In this document: piece after piece, positions 1-11,640 of the stretch
Layout: every line of letters starts with the position of its first letter
Position numbering within the stretch: position 1 is the stretch's first letter
Assembly: GCA_036250195.1 (NCBI GenBank)
Contig: JAVHZZ010000005.1
Span: 71,655,505 to 71,719,504, forward strand
Reading direction: 5' to 3'
From: Mixophyes australis
Taxonomy: Eukaryota; Chordata; Amphibia; Anura; Limnodynastidae
DNA length: 64,000 bases
The notes under the pieces: generated by a model
Database searches by the model: none
What the model was told of the DNA's origin: nothing
Seen by the model: only the letters and a program-made list of their open reading frames with translations
Position numbers and translations under genes: made by a program

Positions 1-445
1 ACACTGAAGCCACCCAGTCGAACTGGGTATTTTGCGGCTCGGCTGCACCCAAAGCGACTTTGCTGTCCAGTAGGGCTGTTGGCTAGGTAAGAGAAATTGT
101 CTGGACAAACCCAAGAGACATGCGCCACCATCGTATTCCTTATAAACTACAAATGCAGCATTTACACACATTTTTATACACAAGCACGCCAGTAATTCCT
201 AATGCTGTGAGAGGTTTTCACACTGAGTTGATGATGTTGCACTTTATATCTGGAAACCGTAATTACAGCGCTAACTTTAATGTGGGGCGGGGCAGACCGT
301 CTTTAAAGGTCTGTGACCCTTTTTGTATTTACTGCTTTGCTGCTTAATCAAAAAAAGCAATAATGTCACCAAACAAAATCATAGCATTAATAAGGGAAGG
401 GTATGTAACTCGGCAGTAACATTATGAAATAAATATATATGTATA

Positions 446-449
<4 letters not shown>

Positions 450-502
<53 letters not shown>
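450..502. repeat. (TA)n microsatellite
   Basis: About 26 uninterrupted TA dinucleotides. Simple repeat, likely length-polymorphic. Confidence 0.97.
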
Positions 503-507
<5 letters not shown>

Positions 508-2445
508 ATATATCATGTGCAAAATTCAATAATTCATTCATGTTACCTGTTGTGAATTTTAGTGCTTTTTATATATCTTTTTTTGTGTGATTTTTTTTCC
601 CATTTCGATTTGCAACCATTGGATTAATAGACTACCCAATAACGAGGGCTAATCTTTCTTGGAGCTGCGTTTTACCAAGACACTTTTAGGCTTTCTTTTT
701 CTAATGGCTGTATTTGAGTGTTGTGTGAAAAATAATTTTCTTTTACATTATCATATTGCGATTCTTGTAATGCTCCATAATAAGATTACATTAAAGAAAT
801 TCGGGCTCGTAAGACTACATTTTTAAGTTTCAATTTAAAAGATTGTCTCCCATTTGACCCAGTTTTACTAATAAGTACACTGGTTCTACACAAGTGTAAA
901 AATAGTAGAACGCACTTTGTACATTGACCTGTTACCACAAAAAAATCCCCAAAAGTGTAAATTTAAAATTTTCAGTAATTCATTCAGTTTGGGCGTAAAC
1001 TTCTCGTCAGTGTTTTCTTATTTATTTATTGTATTTTTTTTTTACTTTCATCTTTTAATTTAAGTGCCATACACATCCTAAATTACTATGTTTCCTAATC
1101 TTAAAACCGTTTTAAAAGCTTTAAATACTATTTGTTCTAGTGTGTAAAATTGACAATGACCGCACACATTTTTGGGGCTGTTATATATTTTGATGCTTCA
1201 AACCAACAGCGCTGTTGAAGCAGGATCCTGTTAATCTTGAAGTTTTTAGCACTTGAGGTAAATGGAACCTTCCTGTGTCTCTAAAGGTGCACCTGTTTCT
1301 GTTGCACAGTGAAGGCAGCCATCTTGTAAGCTGATGAGAATGCAGCCTACCGATTCACTAGGCACCCGTCACATTTCTGAGATGTCCTCTATTATCATGC
1401 CTCAGTGATGAAATTGGTTGCCACTATTTTTGAGGATTCTCATTACATAAAATGCACTTAAATTATGATGCTACCACTGTGATCTGCAGAGTGCTCATGG
1501 TCTGATGCATACATTTCATGCTAGGTAATGTGTGGTCATGTTTAAACATGAGCCTGAGGCACACCATTTATTATATATATATATATATAGAACATCTTAC
1601 ACGAATGCAATACACCAAAAGTATGTAGCTAAAAACTTCTCTATTAAATGGACATTTTGTTTGTTATATATTAAACCATTGGGACGTTACTTGTAAAAAT
1701 CATCTGCATAGTTCTCATGATAAACGTCACACTCTTTCGCAGCAAAATACTGCATTTATCTGTTGTATGTTAAAAGTAATAGCATATTTTCTTCATGGGA
1801 AAATAAGAGTATTCAGATAGGAGGCAGAAGTGAGTTTTAGATGGAGACATTGGTCGTCTGACTTGGACACAACCAACCTATGTCTACTTCTATGTTGCGC
1901 CTGCTGCCCACACAAAGTTTGAGCAGCATTTTGCACGCTGAACTAATACTTGATTGCAGCTTGTCGGTTAACTAGGAATCATTGACATCACAGGGACGGC
2001 CTAACAAACCGCTACCTCCAGTGTGTGGTGGCAACAGGTAAACTATGTCCCTACATGCCCAAACAGACTCTATGACCTTTGCTTTGCCAAGTTCTCTGTC
2101 ATAGATTCTGTTTTAAGTTACTATACTTTGGCACCAGGTATAATAAAAGACAGGTTCTTTTTCTTATCTCTTTGCTTAGTTGTTTAACAGCTAGGTGAAC
2201 AAAATATCTCAGGAAGTATTTGGTAGCCCAGACATTTAAAAATAAAACCCTCTTAATCCCAGCCATAAATCAGGATTTAAAGAGAAGTACAAATGGTAAC
2301 TAGAGATTACTTTCCCTATCGCTTGTGTTGCTTTTATTCTCTTATTAGCATTTATATCTGGTGCCACATTGGTCTGATACATAATATAGCCCAGCATTTC
2401 TACTGCTGTCTTGGTTCTAGTAGTCCTACATCTCACCTTTTAGTG

Positions 2446-2745
2446 TTATATTTTTATTATTATTGTTATTATACTATTGTGGGGCCTCTCGTGGACCCTA
2501 GCCTTCACACTCCTTTAAATCTTCTATCCTCACAAAGCATATATATGTTTATTATTATTATTGTTATACTATTGTGGGGCCTCTCGTGGACCCTAGCCTT
2601 CACACTCCTTTAAATCTTCTATCCTCACAAAGCATATATATGTTTATGTTTATTATTATTGTTATACTATTGTGGGGCCTCTCGTGGACCCTAGCCTTCA
2701 CACTCCTTTAAATCTTCTATCCTCACAAAGCATATATATGTTTAT
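2446..2745. repeat. Tandem repeat, ~95/98-bp unit, three copies
   Basis: The block beginning GGGGCCTCTCGTGGACCC recurs at 2481, 2576 and 2674, giving periods of 95 and 98 bp. Each unit contains a TTATTATTATTGTTATAC-like spacer and ends CACAAAGCATATATATG. The copies are almost identical; the length difference lies in the ATT-rich spacer. An open frame at 2293-2613 is produced by this repetition and is not a gene. Confidence 0.95.
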
Positions 2746-4098
2746 GAGTGGTGCTAGAATACTTTCTGCTGTGTCTCTTGTAAGGAAGTGAGTGTAGATG
2801 CTGCCATCCACGGTTCTCCGTACTTCCTGGACATATGATAAAATGACAGCGCTGCATGGCTCTTTTTTTTCTTATTTTAATTTTTTTAAAGTTACCGAAA
2901 TGTTATGTGCATATTTTTTTTTTATATGGGCCCTAAAACACATTCAATGTGCATAAGTAACCGTGATCCTATTACTGTAGACCTAGTGCAACATTCACAT
3001 GTTAAATTGCAAGCCTAATGTGATTGTGTGCATACAGAATAAGAGAACTTAAGGGCTCCAGGACAATATGAAATATACATCAAATCAGTAGACTTTTTTC
3101 AGACTGTGGTGAGCATTTTTCTATTAGAATATTTTTATATTACCTACCTTGCTAGTAACAGCAGACCCGCAAATGTATGTGTATACAGATATGTGCATAT
3201 TTCTATATAGTCACATATATCTGTATGTACATATATGATAAATGACAAAATTCTATGGCGAAAATGAAATATGATAGTTTATCAGCATTTGCCATATTTA
3301 CTGACATAACCTACATTACTGTTCCAATTTCAACATATCAATAAAAATATTTTTCCATTGATGTGGATAAAAGTGATTGAAAAAGCATTGTGTATTTTAA
3401 TTGATACAACAATGTAGGCTAGCTCTGATTGCTATACTGGGTTTAAAGAAAATCAAGTCATTTGCAGTTACTGGTAGTAGAACAAGTTGACACCAAACTT
3501 AAAGAATTTTTAGAAGAGCACAAAAGCTAGCTCCGTACTAATTAAAAAGTGCTTACCAGTGAGTTATGTTTTGTAACACAAACAACAATGAATTCTAGTC
3601 ATAAACTTGTCATTTACCTATGTAGTGTTCCATCATGTTGCTGTGTTTATGTGTAATTGTGAATATTGTGGTAGAAAGCTAGATGAAAATCCAAAGTTTC
3701 TTTAATTTCGTCTTTGCAATTTCGGTAAGCATGGATGACGTAATGTCTAAAGGGTCTGCTATAGGGTACAAATTGGTCACTAAGTGGGCTATAGGACTAA
3801 AGTCCTGATATTTTCTCCATGCTTTACAGTGACAAAACTGAACATGCAACCAAGTGGTAACATTGGTGCCCCTGCTTTATTGGTTTCACCATGCAACCTG
3901 TCCCTAGAATAGTCATATTTGGACGCATTCACTGTCACAGGGGCCATGAAAAATACTGAGAAGCTTTTGATGCCCTCGAAACAGAAGAAAGGACAACACC
4001 TGTATTCTTGTATTTTCTGTACTCCGTCATTTCAAGTTCTACAAATAAGTCAAATCTCATTTCGAGCTGCATTTCTGAAAATTATGTACTGTACTATA

Positions 4099-4232
4099 GA
4101 GGTGGAACTAGCGAGGGAGGGATAAACCGGGGCCCACAGCTCGCTAGTTCCGATCCTCTGCATCTGCAGTGCAGCGTGTCCCATTATCTCCGTGGGCCCC
4201 GGTGCATCACACCAATGGTAGTTCCTCCACTG
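4099..4232. mobile_element. hAT-type MITE (134 bp)
   Basis: The ends form imperfect inverted repeats (GAGGTGGAACTA... on the left; reverse complement of ...TAGTTCCTCCACTG on the right). Flanking 8-mers GTACTATA (4091-4098) and GTAATATA (4233-4240) match at 7 of 8 positions, consistent with a decayed 8-bp hAT target duplication. Non-autonomous; no coding capacity. Confidence 0.7.
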
Positions 4233-4662
4233 GTAATATAGAAACATGACCATTATTGCCTGCAAAGATGCAACACAAGGTGTAATTCTCTGTATAAACG
4301 TATGTTAGGATAAAGTGATTCTAGGCTGTGCTTTGTTGTGGACCATCCAGCATCTATGAATTTTCATTTCAACTTTTATCTAAATGTATAGATTTAGAAT
4401 TTCGAAATACAGTATGGGTTCTATTGATTTAAGACATGGTGAAAGGAATTTAGTTAATTTTCTATAATGTTTTGATATGGCTGTGTTGACTGATGAAATG
4501 CTCCTGAAAATGACAAGAAAAACGGTAACGGCTAATGTGTGTTTAAATGAATGATTGGGGATAAGAGAAAAGTGCTAAATCTTTTGACCTGGACATGTAA
4601 CCCATTAGCTGTATCTTCCTGCTACACAGATGTCTGTACACTGTATGTTGTTAGCTTTTTCA

Positions 4663-4668
4663 AATAAA
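4663..4668 (+). promoter_or_regulatory. Candidate polyadenylation signal AATAAA
   Basis: A canonical hexamer is followed about 15-20 bases later by an A-rich cleavage-like site (ACAAGAAAAA) and then a T/G-rich stretch (TGTCTTTGTCATATGTTTG). This is the best plus-strand poly(A) context near the left edge. No transcript is demonstrated. Confidence 0.35.
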
Positions 4669-4973
4669 CAACTTTACACAAGAAAAATTACATGTCTTTG
4701 TCATATGTTTGCCTGATGAGTGTAACCAAATCAAGGGGAGGCATTATCAATATATGTCTATATTAAAATGTGTTACTCATTTCATTACAAATAAATAATT
4801 ACTTTGTTTTCTAATTTAGTGTATCAATTTTCTGCATACTTCAGGTGTCAGTGTTGCTGGCTGTAGAAGAGCATTTCACTTACAAGTAAATTGTGACATA
4901 AACAGTTGTAGTAAAAGTGATGTTTGTAGGCAATTAATTGCCTTAACCACATTAAATGAAATGAAAACATTAT

Positions 4974-5165
4974 TGGGCATATTTAATTAGCTTCCGGGAT
5001 TGAGGCTACATGTGACCGTCTCCTTCCCGATACCGCTATGCTGCAGATTTCCCTTTGCACCCCATAGGGTTGTGAAGGGAAATCTGCAATGTGTTGGTAC
5101 CGTAATTGCACTTTACGTGTGCAGCCACGCGTTGCCGCGATCCCAGAAGTTAATTGAATATGCCC
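4974..5165. mobile_element. Harbinger-like MITE with internal hairpin
   Basis: Terminal inverted repeats begin GGGCATATTTAATTAGCTTC and end with the complementary GAAGTTAATTGAATATGCCC. TTAT occurs on both sides. The centre holds a perfect 14-bp stem (TGCAGATTTCCCTT / AAGGGAAATCTGCA, about 5040-5090). This resembles an abundant frog MITE class; the Harbinger assignment rests on GGG termini and a T/A-rich short target site. Confidence 0.7.
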
Positions 5166-6287
5166 TTATATGTTTAATAAATGATTCCCTGCTGTTTTTG
5201 CAAATTACTGCTGCTCAGAGCATGATCTCCCCTATATTCTTTCACTTATCCAGACAATCTGCAGAGATCCAAAATAGTCCAATAGATCAAAAGGTTTAAT
5301 GTAGTTGTCACTTCTGGTTTACGGTTTAAAGAAGCTATTGGGGGTTTGCTGCATGCTGTGGGGTATTCCTACGGATCCAAGAAAGAGAAGAGAAAGGTTA
5401 TCCATGAACCAATGTTCTGTGTAATAAAGCTGGTTTATATGGGTCTGGTCCTTATTAAACAAAGTTAATACAAAGTTGAACCTATATGGATATATGCCTG
5501 TGACAGGTAAGTAAGGTAGGTAATTATGCAATGAATAGAATCCTTGTATATTCCCACTTGCAGCTAAGTATACTGTTAACTAATTCTTTCGAATTCAGTA
5601 TGTCATATTAATAAGAATGATTCAGTTAACCACATATGCTGACTTTGTCAATACTTGTAGATCGGCCTAATAAAGAATGATTGAGAATGTGTTTGTTTTA
5701 CTTTTATTTGCTATTCAGTATCATATAATAATACTGTTTCTCTAAGTATGGTTCAAATCGGGTTTCACCTTTTCCTAATGCTGCTGATGCTTGTTATTAT
5801 TGATTCTTGCATTCAATACTTTAATAACCATTTAGACACAGTGAGCCTTGTTACTGAAAATCAGCATTGTCCGTCAGCATCTACATGAGCATCATCTGGG
5901 AGAATTTCCATTTTGAGTAATTAGATTTGATTTTTGCTCTAATTGATTAGCAAGCCTGGTAGTTAATAGCCAGAATGCTTGTTGTGATCAAAGTAACAAG
6001 TGGACAATACTGTCCTCCAAGCAAATATAACACTTGTAAGGACTTTAGTTGGTCAGACCGTGACTAAAATCGATACAAATGAAAATATAGCCTAATGGAA
6101 TTGTAATTAAATACACAATTATAACCGTGATATGCCTGTTTGACATGTAAGTAGTGAATAACTATTTGATCTGATACTGTCTAAATGGAGACTAGAACAT
6201 ACCGTAGCATGTAGCAATAAAGGCACCTAATAGAGCAGTGTTTTCAGAATCAAGACAACAAATATCCCAAATATGCTCAAAGACCAA
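5166..6287. other. Intergenic, nothing recognised
   Basis: AT-rich single-copy-looking sequence. No protein frame, RNA gene or clear repeat was seen. Confidence 0.5.
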
Positions 6288-6462
6288 GGGATATATTTAC
6301 TAAACTGCAGGTTTGAAAAAGTGGAGATGTTGCCTATAGCAACCAATCAGATTCTAGCTGTCATTTTGTAGAATGTAGTTAATAAATGCTAACAAGCATC
6401 TGATTGGTTGCTATAAGCAACATTGCCACTTTTTCAATCTTGCAGTTTAGTAAATATACCCC
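6288..6462. mobile_element. PIF/Harbinger-type MITE, family A copy 1
   Basis: Long inverted repeats: left arm contains TTTACTAAACTGCAGGTTTG and GTTGCCTATAGCAACCAATC, right arm the reverse complement. Termini are GGG.../...CCC with CAA on both sides. Two more copies of the family lie at 15586-15761 and 46463-46626. The 3-bp target site and G-run termini fit PIF/Harbinger. CCAAT boxes inside the arms are part of the element. Confidence 0.85.
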
Positions 6463-6602
6463 CAAATGTGACTGAGCCTCATACCAATGTGCACAACATT
6501 AATCAGGCTTATCAAATTTTCTCCTGAGGAAATTCCTAAGTGAGGACTCCAGATCCAAAGACATATATTCAGATAGAGAAAGAGGAAACAATTAGTGTAA
6601 TG

Positions 6603-6781
6603 CAGTGGATCCTAAACTTTCTCAGTACGAGGCATCCTTAGGGTCTCCATAATTTTTTTAAGGCACTCCAAACCATAATAATTAAGAAGTAGTACCTTGC
6701 TTACCACTGGCCTTGGCCACGGCACCCCTGTAAGATTTCCACGGCACCCCAGGGGGCCACGGCGCAGTTTGGGAACCACTG
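6603..6781. mobile_element. hAT MITE with perfect 8-bp target duplication
   Basis: Starts CAGTGGATCCTAAACTTTCTC and ends GTTTGGGAACCACTG (inverted repeats of the CAGTGGTTCCCAAA type seen in hAT/Charlie elements). It is flanked by GTGTAATG at 6595-6602 and 6782-6789. It is related at its ends to the larger hAT element at 21834-23038. Non-coding. Confidence 0.92.
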
Positions 6782-6930
6782 GTGTAATGTATTTTATGAT
6801 TAAAATATATGTAGAACACAAGATTGCTTTCCCCAGGCTCTACAAGAGTACTGAGAAGGATTTGGTTACATTTTGCTGACTGACATGAGGAAACGATAAC
6901 GCAACACGTTTGGACGAACCGTATTTTAGC

Positions 6931-6958
6931 TGTGGTAATCGTTAATACGATTACCACA
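6931..6958. repeat. Perfect 12-bp-arm palindrome
   Basis: TGTGGTAATCGT and ACGATTACCACA are separated by TAAT. It lies just outside the large foldback at 6981-7377 and may be part of the same element's end. Confidence 0.85.
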
Positions 6959-6980
6959 ATTACGACACCCACTTCACCTG

Positions 6981-7377
6981 CAAAGAAAAAACGAAAGTGT
7001 TAAAAACCAAAGTAAATAGTAACAGACTTACCTTGAAACCGACTCTGCAGATCACCGATGGAGCAGAATGCTGACCGCAAGTGATTTCGACTGAAGAGCT
7101 GTCCGTCACTACTGTTTAGTGTCATAGCAACTTCTATTAATCTGAAAGCGACAATGTCGGGTTAAGTGTTTAAGCACTTAAACTGCGGTGGCCCGACATT
7201 GCCGTTTTAAATTCAGATTAATATAAGTCGAGATGACACTAAACAGTAGTGACGGACAGCTCTTCAGTTGAAATCACTTGCGGTCAGCATTCTGCTCCAT
7301 CGGTGATCTGCAGAGTCGGTTTCAAGGTAAGTCTATTACTATTTACTTCAGTTTTTAACACTTTCATTTTTTCTTTG
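6981..7377. mobile_element. Foldback element with ~190-bp near-perfect inverted repeats
   Basis: The left arm runs from 6981 to about 7168 and the right arm from about 7189 to 7377. They are reverse complements with only scattered mismatches; for example ACTGTTTAGTGTCAT and GACTTACCTTGAAACCG each occur once per strand orientation. The centre nests further palindromes (AATGTCGGG/CCCGACATT and TTAAGTG/CACTTAA). This is a palindromic MITE or foldback transposon. If transcribed it would form a long dsRNA hairpin. Both outer arms carry GGTAAGT/ACTTACC, but no gene is evident. Confidence 0.85.
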
Positions 7378-7890
7378 TCGGTCAATTGTGTTCGGGTTTT
7401 TCAGAATCGAAAAACTACCCAACCTGTATTTTATAGCAGTTCCAAGTCCTCTCCTGGTGCCCAGTGAAGATGCAGTTTGTGCACACGTGCAGACCAGCTC
7501 CAGCACGCTAAGGCACAATTTTCAAATATCCTATACATTGCCAACACTACTCCTGCAGGTAGGAGAGCAGCAGCCCACGAGCCGCGGACCCGACCAGCTT
7601 ACCCCACAAGTGATACGTCACTGAAATGAACATGAGCACATAAAACAACAATCTTCTATCTGACCTGTCCAGCTCGAGACAGAAAAAGACATGGATGATG
7701 AAGAGCAGCTGACTTATATACTCTCTTTGAAGGGGGGGGGGGGGCCTTTTTGTTTGACATGTCTAGCTAAACAAACTGGAATCGATCCCATAATAAAAGC
7801 TGTCCTGGAAGAGTAAAGGGGAAAATTATTTTCAAATATATTTATATAGTTTAGATTGAACTCCTCTGCCATTTCCATATGATATACCAG

Positions 7891-8126
7891 TGATGGGCAT
7901 CAGGCGGCCCTCGGGCTCCATGCGGCCCTTCAAACCTTTATCCGTGGCCCCGATCGCCTTCCTAATTTATTGTTGAGTGATTGAGTTATTGTTTGTAACA
8001 CTGTTTGAAATGCCTGTGATATGTTAATACTGATAGGTGTGTCTGATTAAATTTATTGTTGGAACGTATTACTGAGATTAAGGGTACAGTGTGGCCCTTT
8101 AAAAGGTTAGAGGGCCGTTTTATGTG
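7891..8126. mobile_element. hAT-like fragment
   Basis: Begins CAGTGATGGGCATCAGGCGGCCC, the typical start of a vertebrate hAT/Charlie family. The matching right terminus (GATGCCCATCACTG) is absent, so this is a truncated copy abutting the next element. A 13-G run lies just upstream at 7732-7744. Confidence 0.5.
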
Positions 8127-8442
8127 ACACCAAACAATAATCATTTGCTGACCGGCGCCAATACAACTAGCCTATCTAAAAAATAGACACTATGTTGGTC
8201 AGAGGGTTGTTGTCCTGTGTTAGCTGTGTAGAGGGTGGTAATAGGGTATCAAACAGGAGAGTCCCAAAGATAGTGCTACCAGCACTTGGTTGATGAAGCA
8301 GGTTCACCCACAGGGAATCCAACAGGAGAGTTCAGGAATACACAAGGATCAGAGAATACACAGGAGTCCATGGAGTCAGGTTATATTTTTTAGATAGGCT
8401 AGTTGTATTGGCGCCGGTCAGCAAATGATTATTGTTTGGTGT
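8127..8442. mobile_element. Inverted-repeat element with ~60-bp TIRs
   Basis: Left end ACACCAAACAATAATCATTTG and right end CAAATGATTATTGTTTGGTGT are perfect complements and extend inward through GACCGGCGCCAATACAACTAG to about 60 bp. The core of roughly 195 bp is unrelated to the arms and does not code. The superfamily is not identified. Confidence 0.88.
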
Positions 8443-10928
8443 TTATTGGTTTTATAGGTTTGGTGTTACCTATTTTTATTTGCTACATGCTGCCTCTTGT
8501 TGATTGCTTTTTGCGCCTGTTTGACTTAGTGTCTGTTTGTTTATATCACCCCAATGTCACCTGTATACCTGATGTACATTTTGGTAAGAATTTTTCACAG
8601 GGAAAAACCTTGCTGGCAGAAAACTGCGTTTAAGAATTTTTTTTTATAAACTTTTATTTGGAGAAAGCTTATATTTTTAAAGGGAAACTGTTCAATAAGC
8701 TTCAAGGTGGTATGATCAACATGCTTATTGTCCATAGAGTACTGAGGTTCTTTATTGGTCTAGTGAAAGAGACTTCATTATAATGTAAAAAGAGAGTTCT
8801 TCTCAATTTAGAAAATTCTATGTTACATTATGTACATATTTAATATTTTTAAAGATTACAACTTTAAAGAGAATCACTCTTATTAAATTTTCAATTCATT
8901 ATTCATATTTGAATGTATTAAGGGACAAAATAAAGCATGTTACCAACGGGTGGTTGTTCATTTTAATGATCATTTGTCAAAACAAAATCCTTATGGTTTA
9001 TTATTTAAATATAATGGAGGAATTTTTTGATTAAGGCGAAGGGAAAATCTTAGCCATTTTAAACATATTATCCTCCTTTACATGTTAGAGAGCAATTTCT
9101 CATTTATATCGGAAATAATATTTTATTCTTACACTTTAGTTATACCCACTTCTGGATAATACATACGGTTTGAGTATTAATTATATATTCTAATACTACT
9201 GATTTACTTAGTGATATTATATTACGCTAAATGGAATTTGACATTTTCTATTATGAATTTATATCTTAGATTGTATGTGCTAAAATGACAGTCAAATTAG
9301 ACAATTCTTTTTAAATGGATATAAACAGGCCACACAGCAATCTTATGCCCCTGAGAATAAAATATATATTGGTTGGTTCCTATCTGCTGTCCAATTCCCT
9401 CCTCTTATTTTCATAGTCACAGTCTCCATACCAAAAGCTTTCCTTTCATGTTGTCATGGTAAATGCTTTGCCAATATTGTTAATGGTCTCATTTTGCCAG
9501 CATTACTAATTGAGCCTACCTACTCTAAATGCCTTTTCTTAAAAGGTCTGTATTATATCTATATTTTTATTAACAGGACAGGTGAAGCAGCAAATTGTTC
9601 CTGGAGTCTTGCAATTAACAAATTCCAGAATTTTTCAGATGTATCCTTATATTATTTTTTTGTGGTGTATTGCATCCCTTGAATCTTACATATGTAACCT
9701 GTTGTTTTTATCATATTCTTTCATTTAGATGTTATATGGCTATGTACAACTCGATCTTTAATATTCTTAGATTGCCTCCAACTCATAGAGAAGTTTGAGC
9801 AAAGAATTATCACTACTTTTAACATCTGTAGACTGTGCCAATATATTTGCAAAATTTGATGGATTTGTTTCCATTACCAACAAGCATCACTTTATTTCAT
9901 TATTTGTTTTATTAGGAGGATATACTAATGAAGTTCTGTCCCGATATTTGGACAAATAGCTCTTTTAATCTTTTTTTAATTATATCCTCTTTCCAATCAT
10001 CTCTGACTAAGTTGTCTTCATCGTATTTCAAGTTTTTGGTCATCAGAACAGTTACGTCTAGTTCTTAGGAAAATGGAAGCGCTTTACTTTCGATAGATCT
10101 TGGTCATCAATTTGCCGTTTTTGTTTCCAGACCTTAGTCTTAATTATTTTATAGGCTAACTGAAGGTTATGAATATTATAAATTAAAACCTGAATGAATT
10201 CCTCAAATTGAGAGTCCTGACCCTCCCTGAGAATCCAAATTTTGTCTTATGTAGCATATCCATAGACAGATGTATTCTATGTATTTCTCATATAACTCAC
10301 AAATGACTAGTTCACTCTACTACCAACCCAAGTAGGGGTTGCTGTATGGAGGGGCACAACTTGCTCACATCGCTGTTCCTCTAATTGGAGATAGAACTTA
10401 TCCTTGAAGATGAAGTAATTTTTAGTAATAATGACATTCAGAAGACAAAGACAAATTCATTAAAGTCATCAGTTCCATCAATTTTTAGGAAACCCCTTAC
10501 TGCTTTTACACCAGTGTTATGATTGATACTGGGGTAGAGAGATTCTATTTCACAAATTACAGCCAGGTTAGGGCTGATTGTTATTTCATCAAGTTTTTCA
10601 AGAAGCTGGATGTATCATTAATATATGAGAGATATTATGTTACATATTTGCTTAAGTGTTTGTCTACAAATATACTATTTTTGGGGATGTTTAGAAATAT
10701 GTAAAATATTGGTGTTCTTGGATTTTATACCATAAGAAAATCCATTTCTGTTTTCATGATTGTGCCTTTTTGAGATCTTCCACTAGTTTTTTTTTATATA
10801 ATTTTGCATAATTACTAGTTGGGTTAAAAAATCAGTTTGTGTTTTTAAAATATGTTTTTATAACATTATATATAATTAAGTTGTCTTATGAAGGTATGCA
10901 TATTACCTAATTTCTCCAAAGGATTTAT
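8443..10928. other. AT-rich intergenic DNA, nothing recognised
   Basis: About 2.5 kb, very AT-rich, with short chance open frames only. No repeat termini, SINE promoter boxes or protein similarity were apparent. Confidence 0.5.
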
Positions 10929-11078
10929 AGTGACCTCATTCCATTCTTAAATTTTCCTAAGAGCTTCCACTTCAGTCTTACTTAGATTTTCTCTTGCTGT
11001 ATATTCTGTGGTACAGCAAGAGGAAATCTAAGCAAGACTGAAGTGGAAGCTCTTTTAAGAATGGAATGATGTCACTAT
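10929..11078. repeat. Foldback with ~65-bp imperfect arms
   Basis: AGTGACCTCATTCCATTCTTAA...AGAGCTTCCACTTCAGTCTT at 10929-10979 is inverted at 11026-11078 (AAGACTGAAGTGGAAGCTCT...). The loop is about 10 bp around 11003. It is probably a small MITE or an inverted duplication. Confidence 0.85.
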
Positions 11079-11139
11079 GAAGATGTGGTAACTATTTCCT
11101 CCAAAATTTGGAGGACCTCAAAATCATCCAAATTAATAT

Positions 11140-11640
11140 TATTAGTGTTATTATTATTATTATTATTATTTATAAGGTGCAACAACCTTCTGCAGCACCG
11201 TACAGAGCAGCATTAGAACAGGAGTAGAACAGAACTTAACTTTTAACATACATAAACATAACAAGTAGCAAAACGTAATACGATTGAGAAATATATAAGG
11301 GTGACTTAGGTGACTAATGCCGGAGGAGAAGAACTGCATAAAGAGCAGAGATTATGAAACAAGAAGAGATGGGGGGGATACAATACTAAGAAGGGTCCTG
11401 CTTGTGAGATCATACAAGTGGACTGGTAAACAGGTGAGATTTTAGGGAGCATTTGAAGCATTGAAGGCTTGGGGAGAGTCTGATAAAAACAAGGGATAAC
11501 ATTCCAGAGGTGAAGAGAAGGATGGAGTATGGAAGGGAGATGAGGGTGGAGATGTAGGAGGGAATGAGTCTTGCAGGGGGCACTGAGATGGAAGGGAGAT
11601 GAAGTTGGAGATGTAGGAGGGAAGGAGGGGGAACTGATTG
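11140..11640 (-). mobile_element. 3' end of an L2-like LINE
   Basis: Read on the minus strand, the sequence shows a proline/serine-rich region. A degraded C-terminal reverse-transcriptase motif of the type SLHLWNVIP...LPK follows (compare LWNSLP...FKxxLKTHLF in L2/CR1-like ORF2). The 3' tail is then GGTGCTGCAGAAGG...GCACCTTATAAATAATAAT. The (ATT)n at about 11144-11171 is that tail. The same family, opposite orientation, lies at 38589-39600. It appears inserted in or joined to the L1 fragment that follows. Confidence 0.6.

Larger units (their letters stand above)
1..4690. other. AT-rich non-coding region, possible 3' UTR/flank of an upstream plus-strand gene
   Basis: No open frame here looks like a protein. 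The stretch is AT-rich with T-runs and ATTTA-type motifs around 1020-1040. It contains a TA microsatellite, a tandem repeat and a hAT MITE, listed separately. A good AATAAA with a downstream GT-rich stretch lies at 4663. In mammals the gene convergent with THRB is NR1D2, so this could include its 3' UTR or flank. That is inference from synteny only. The embedded repeats argue against all of it being one mature UTR. Confidence 0.25.
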
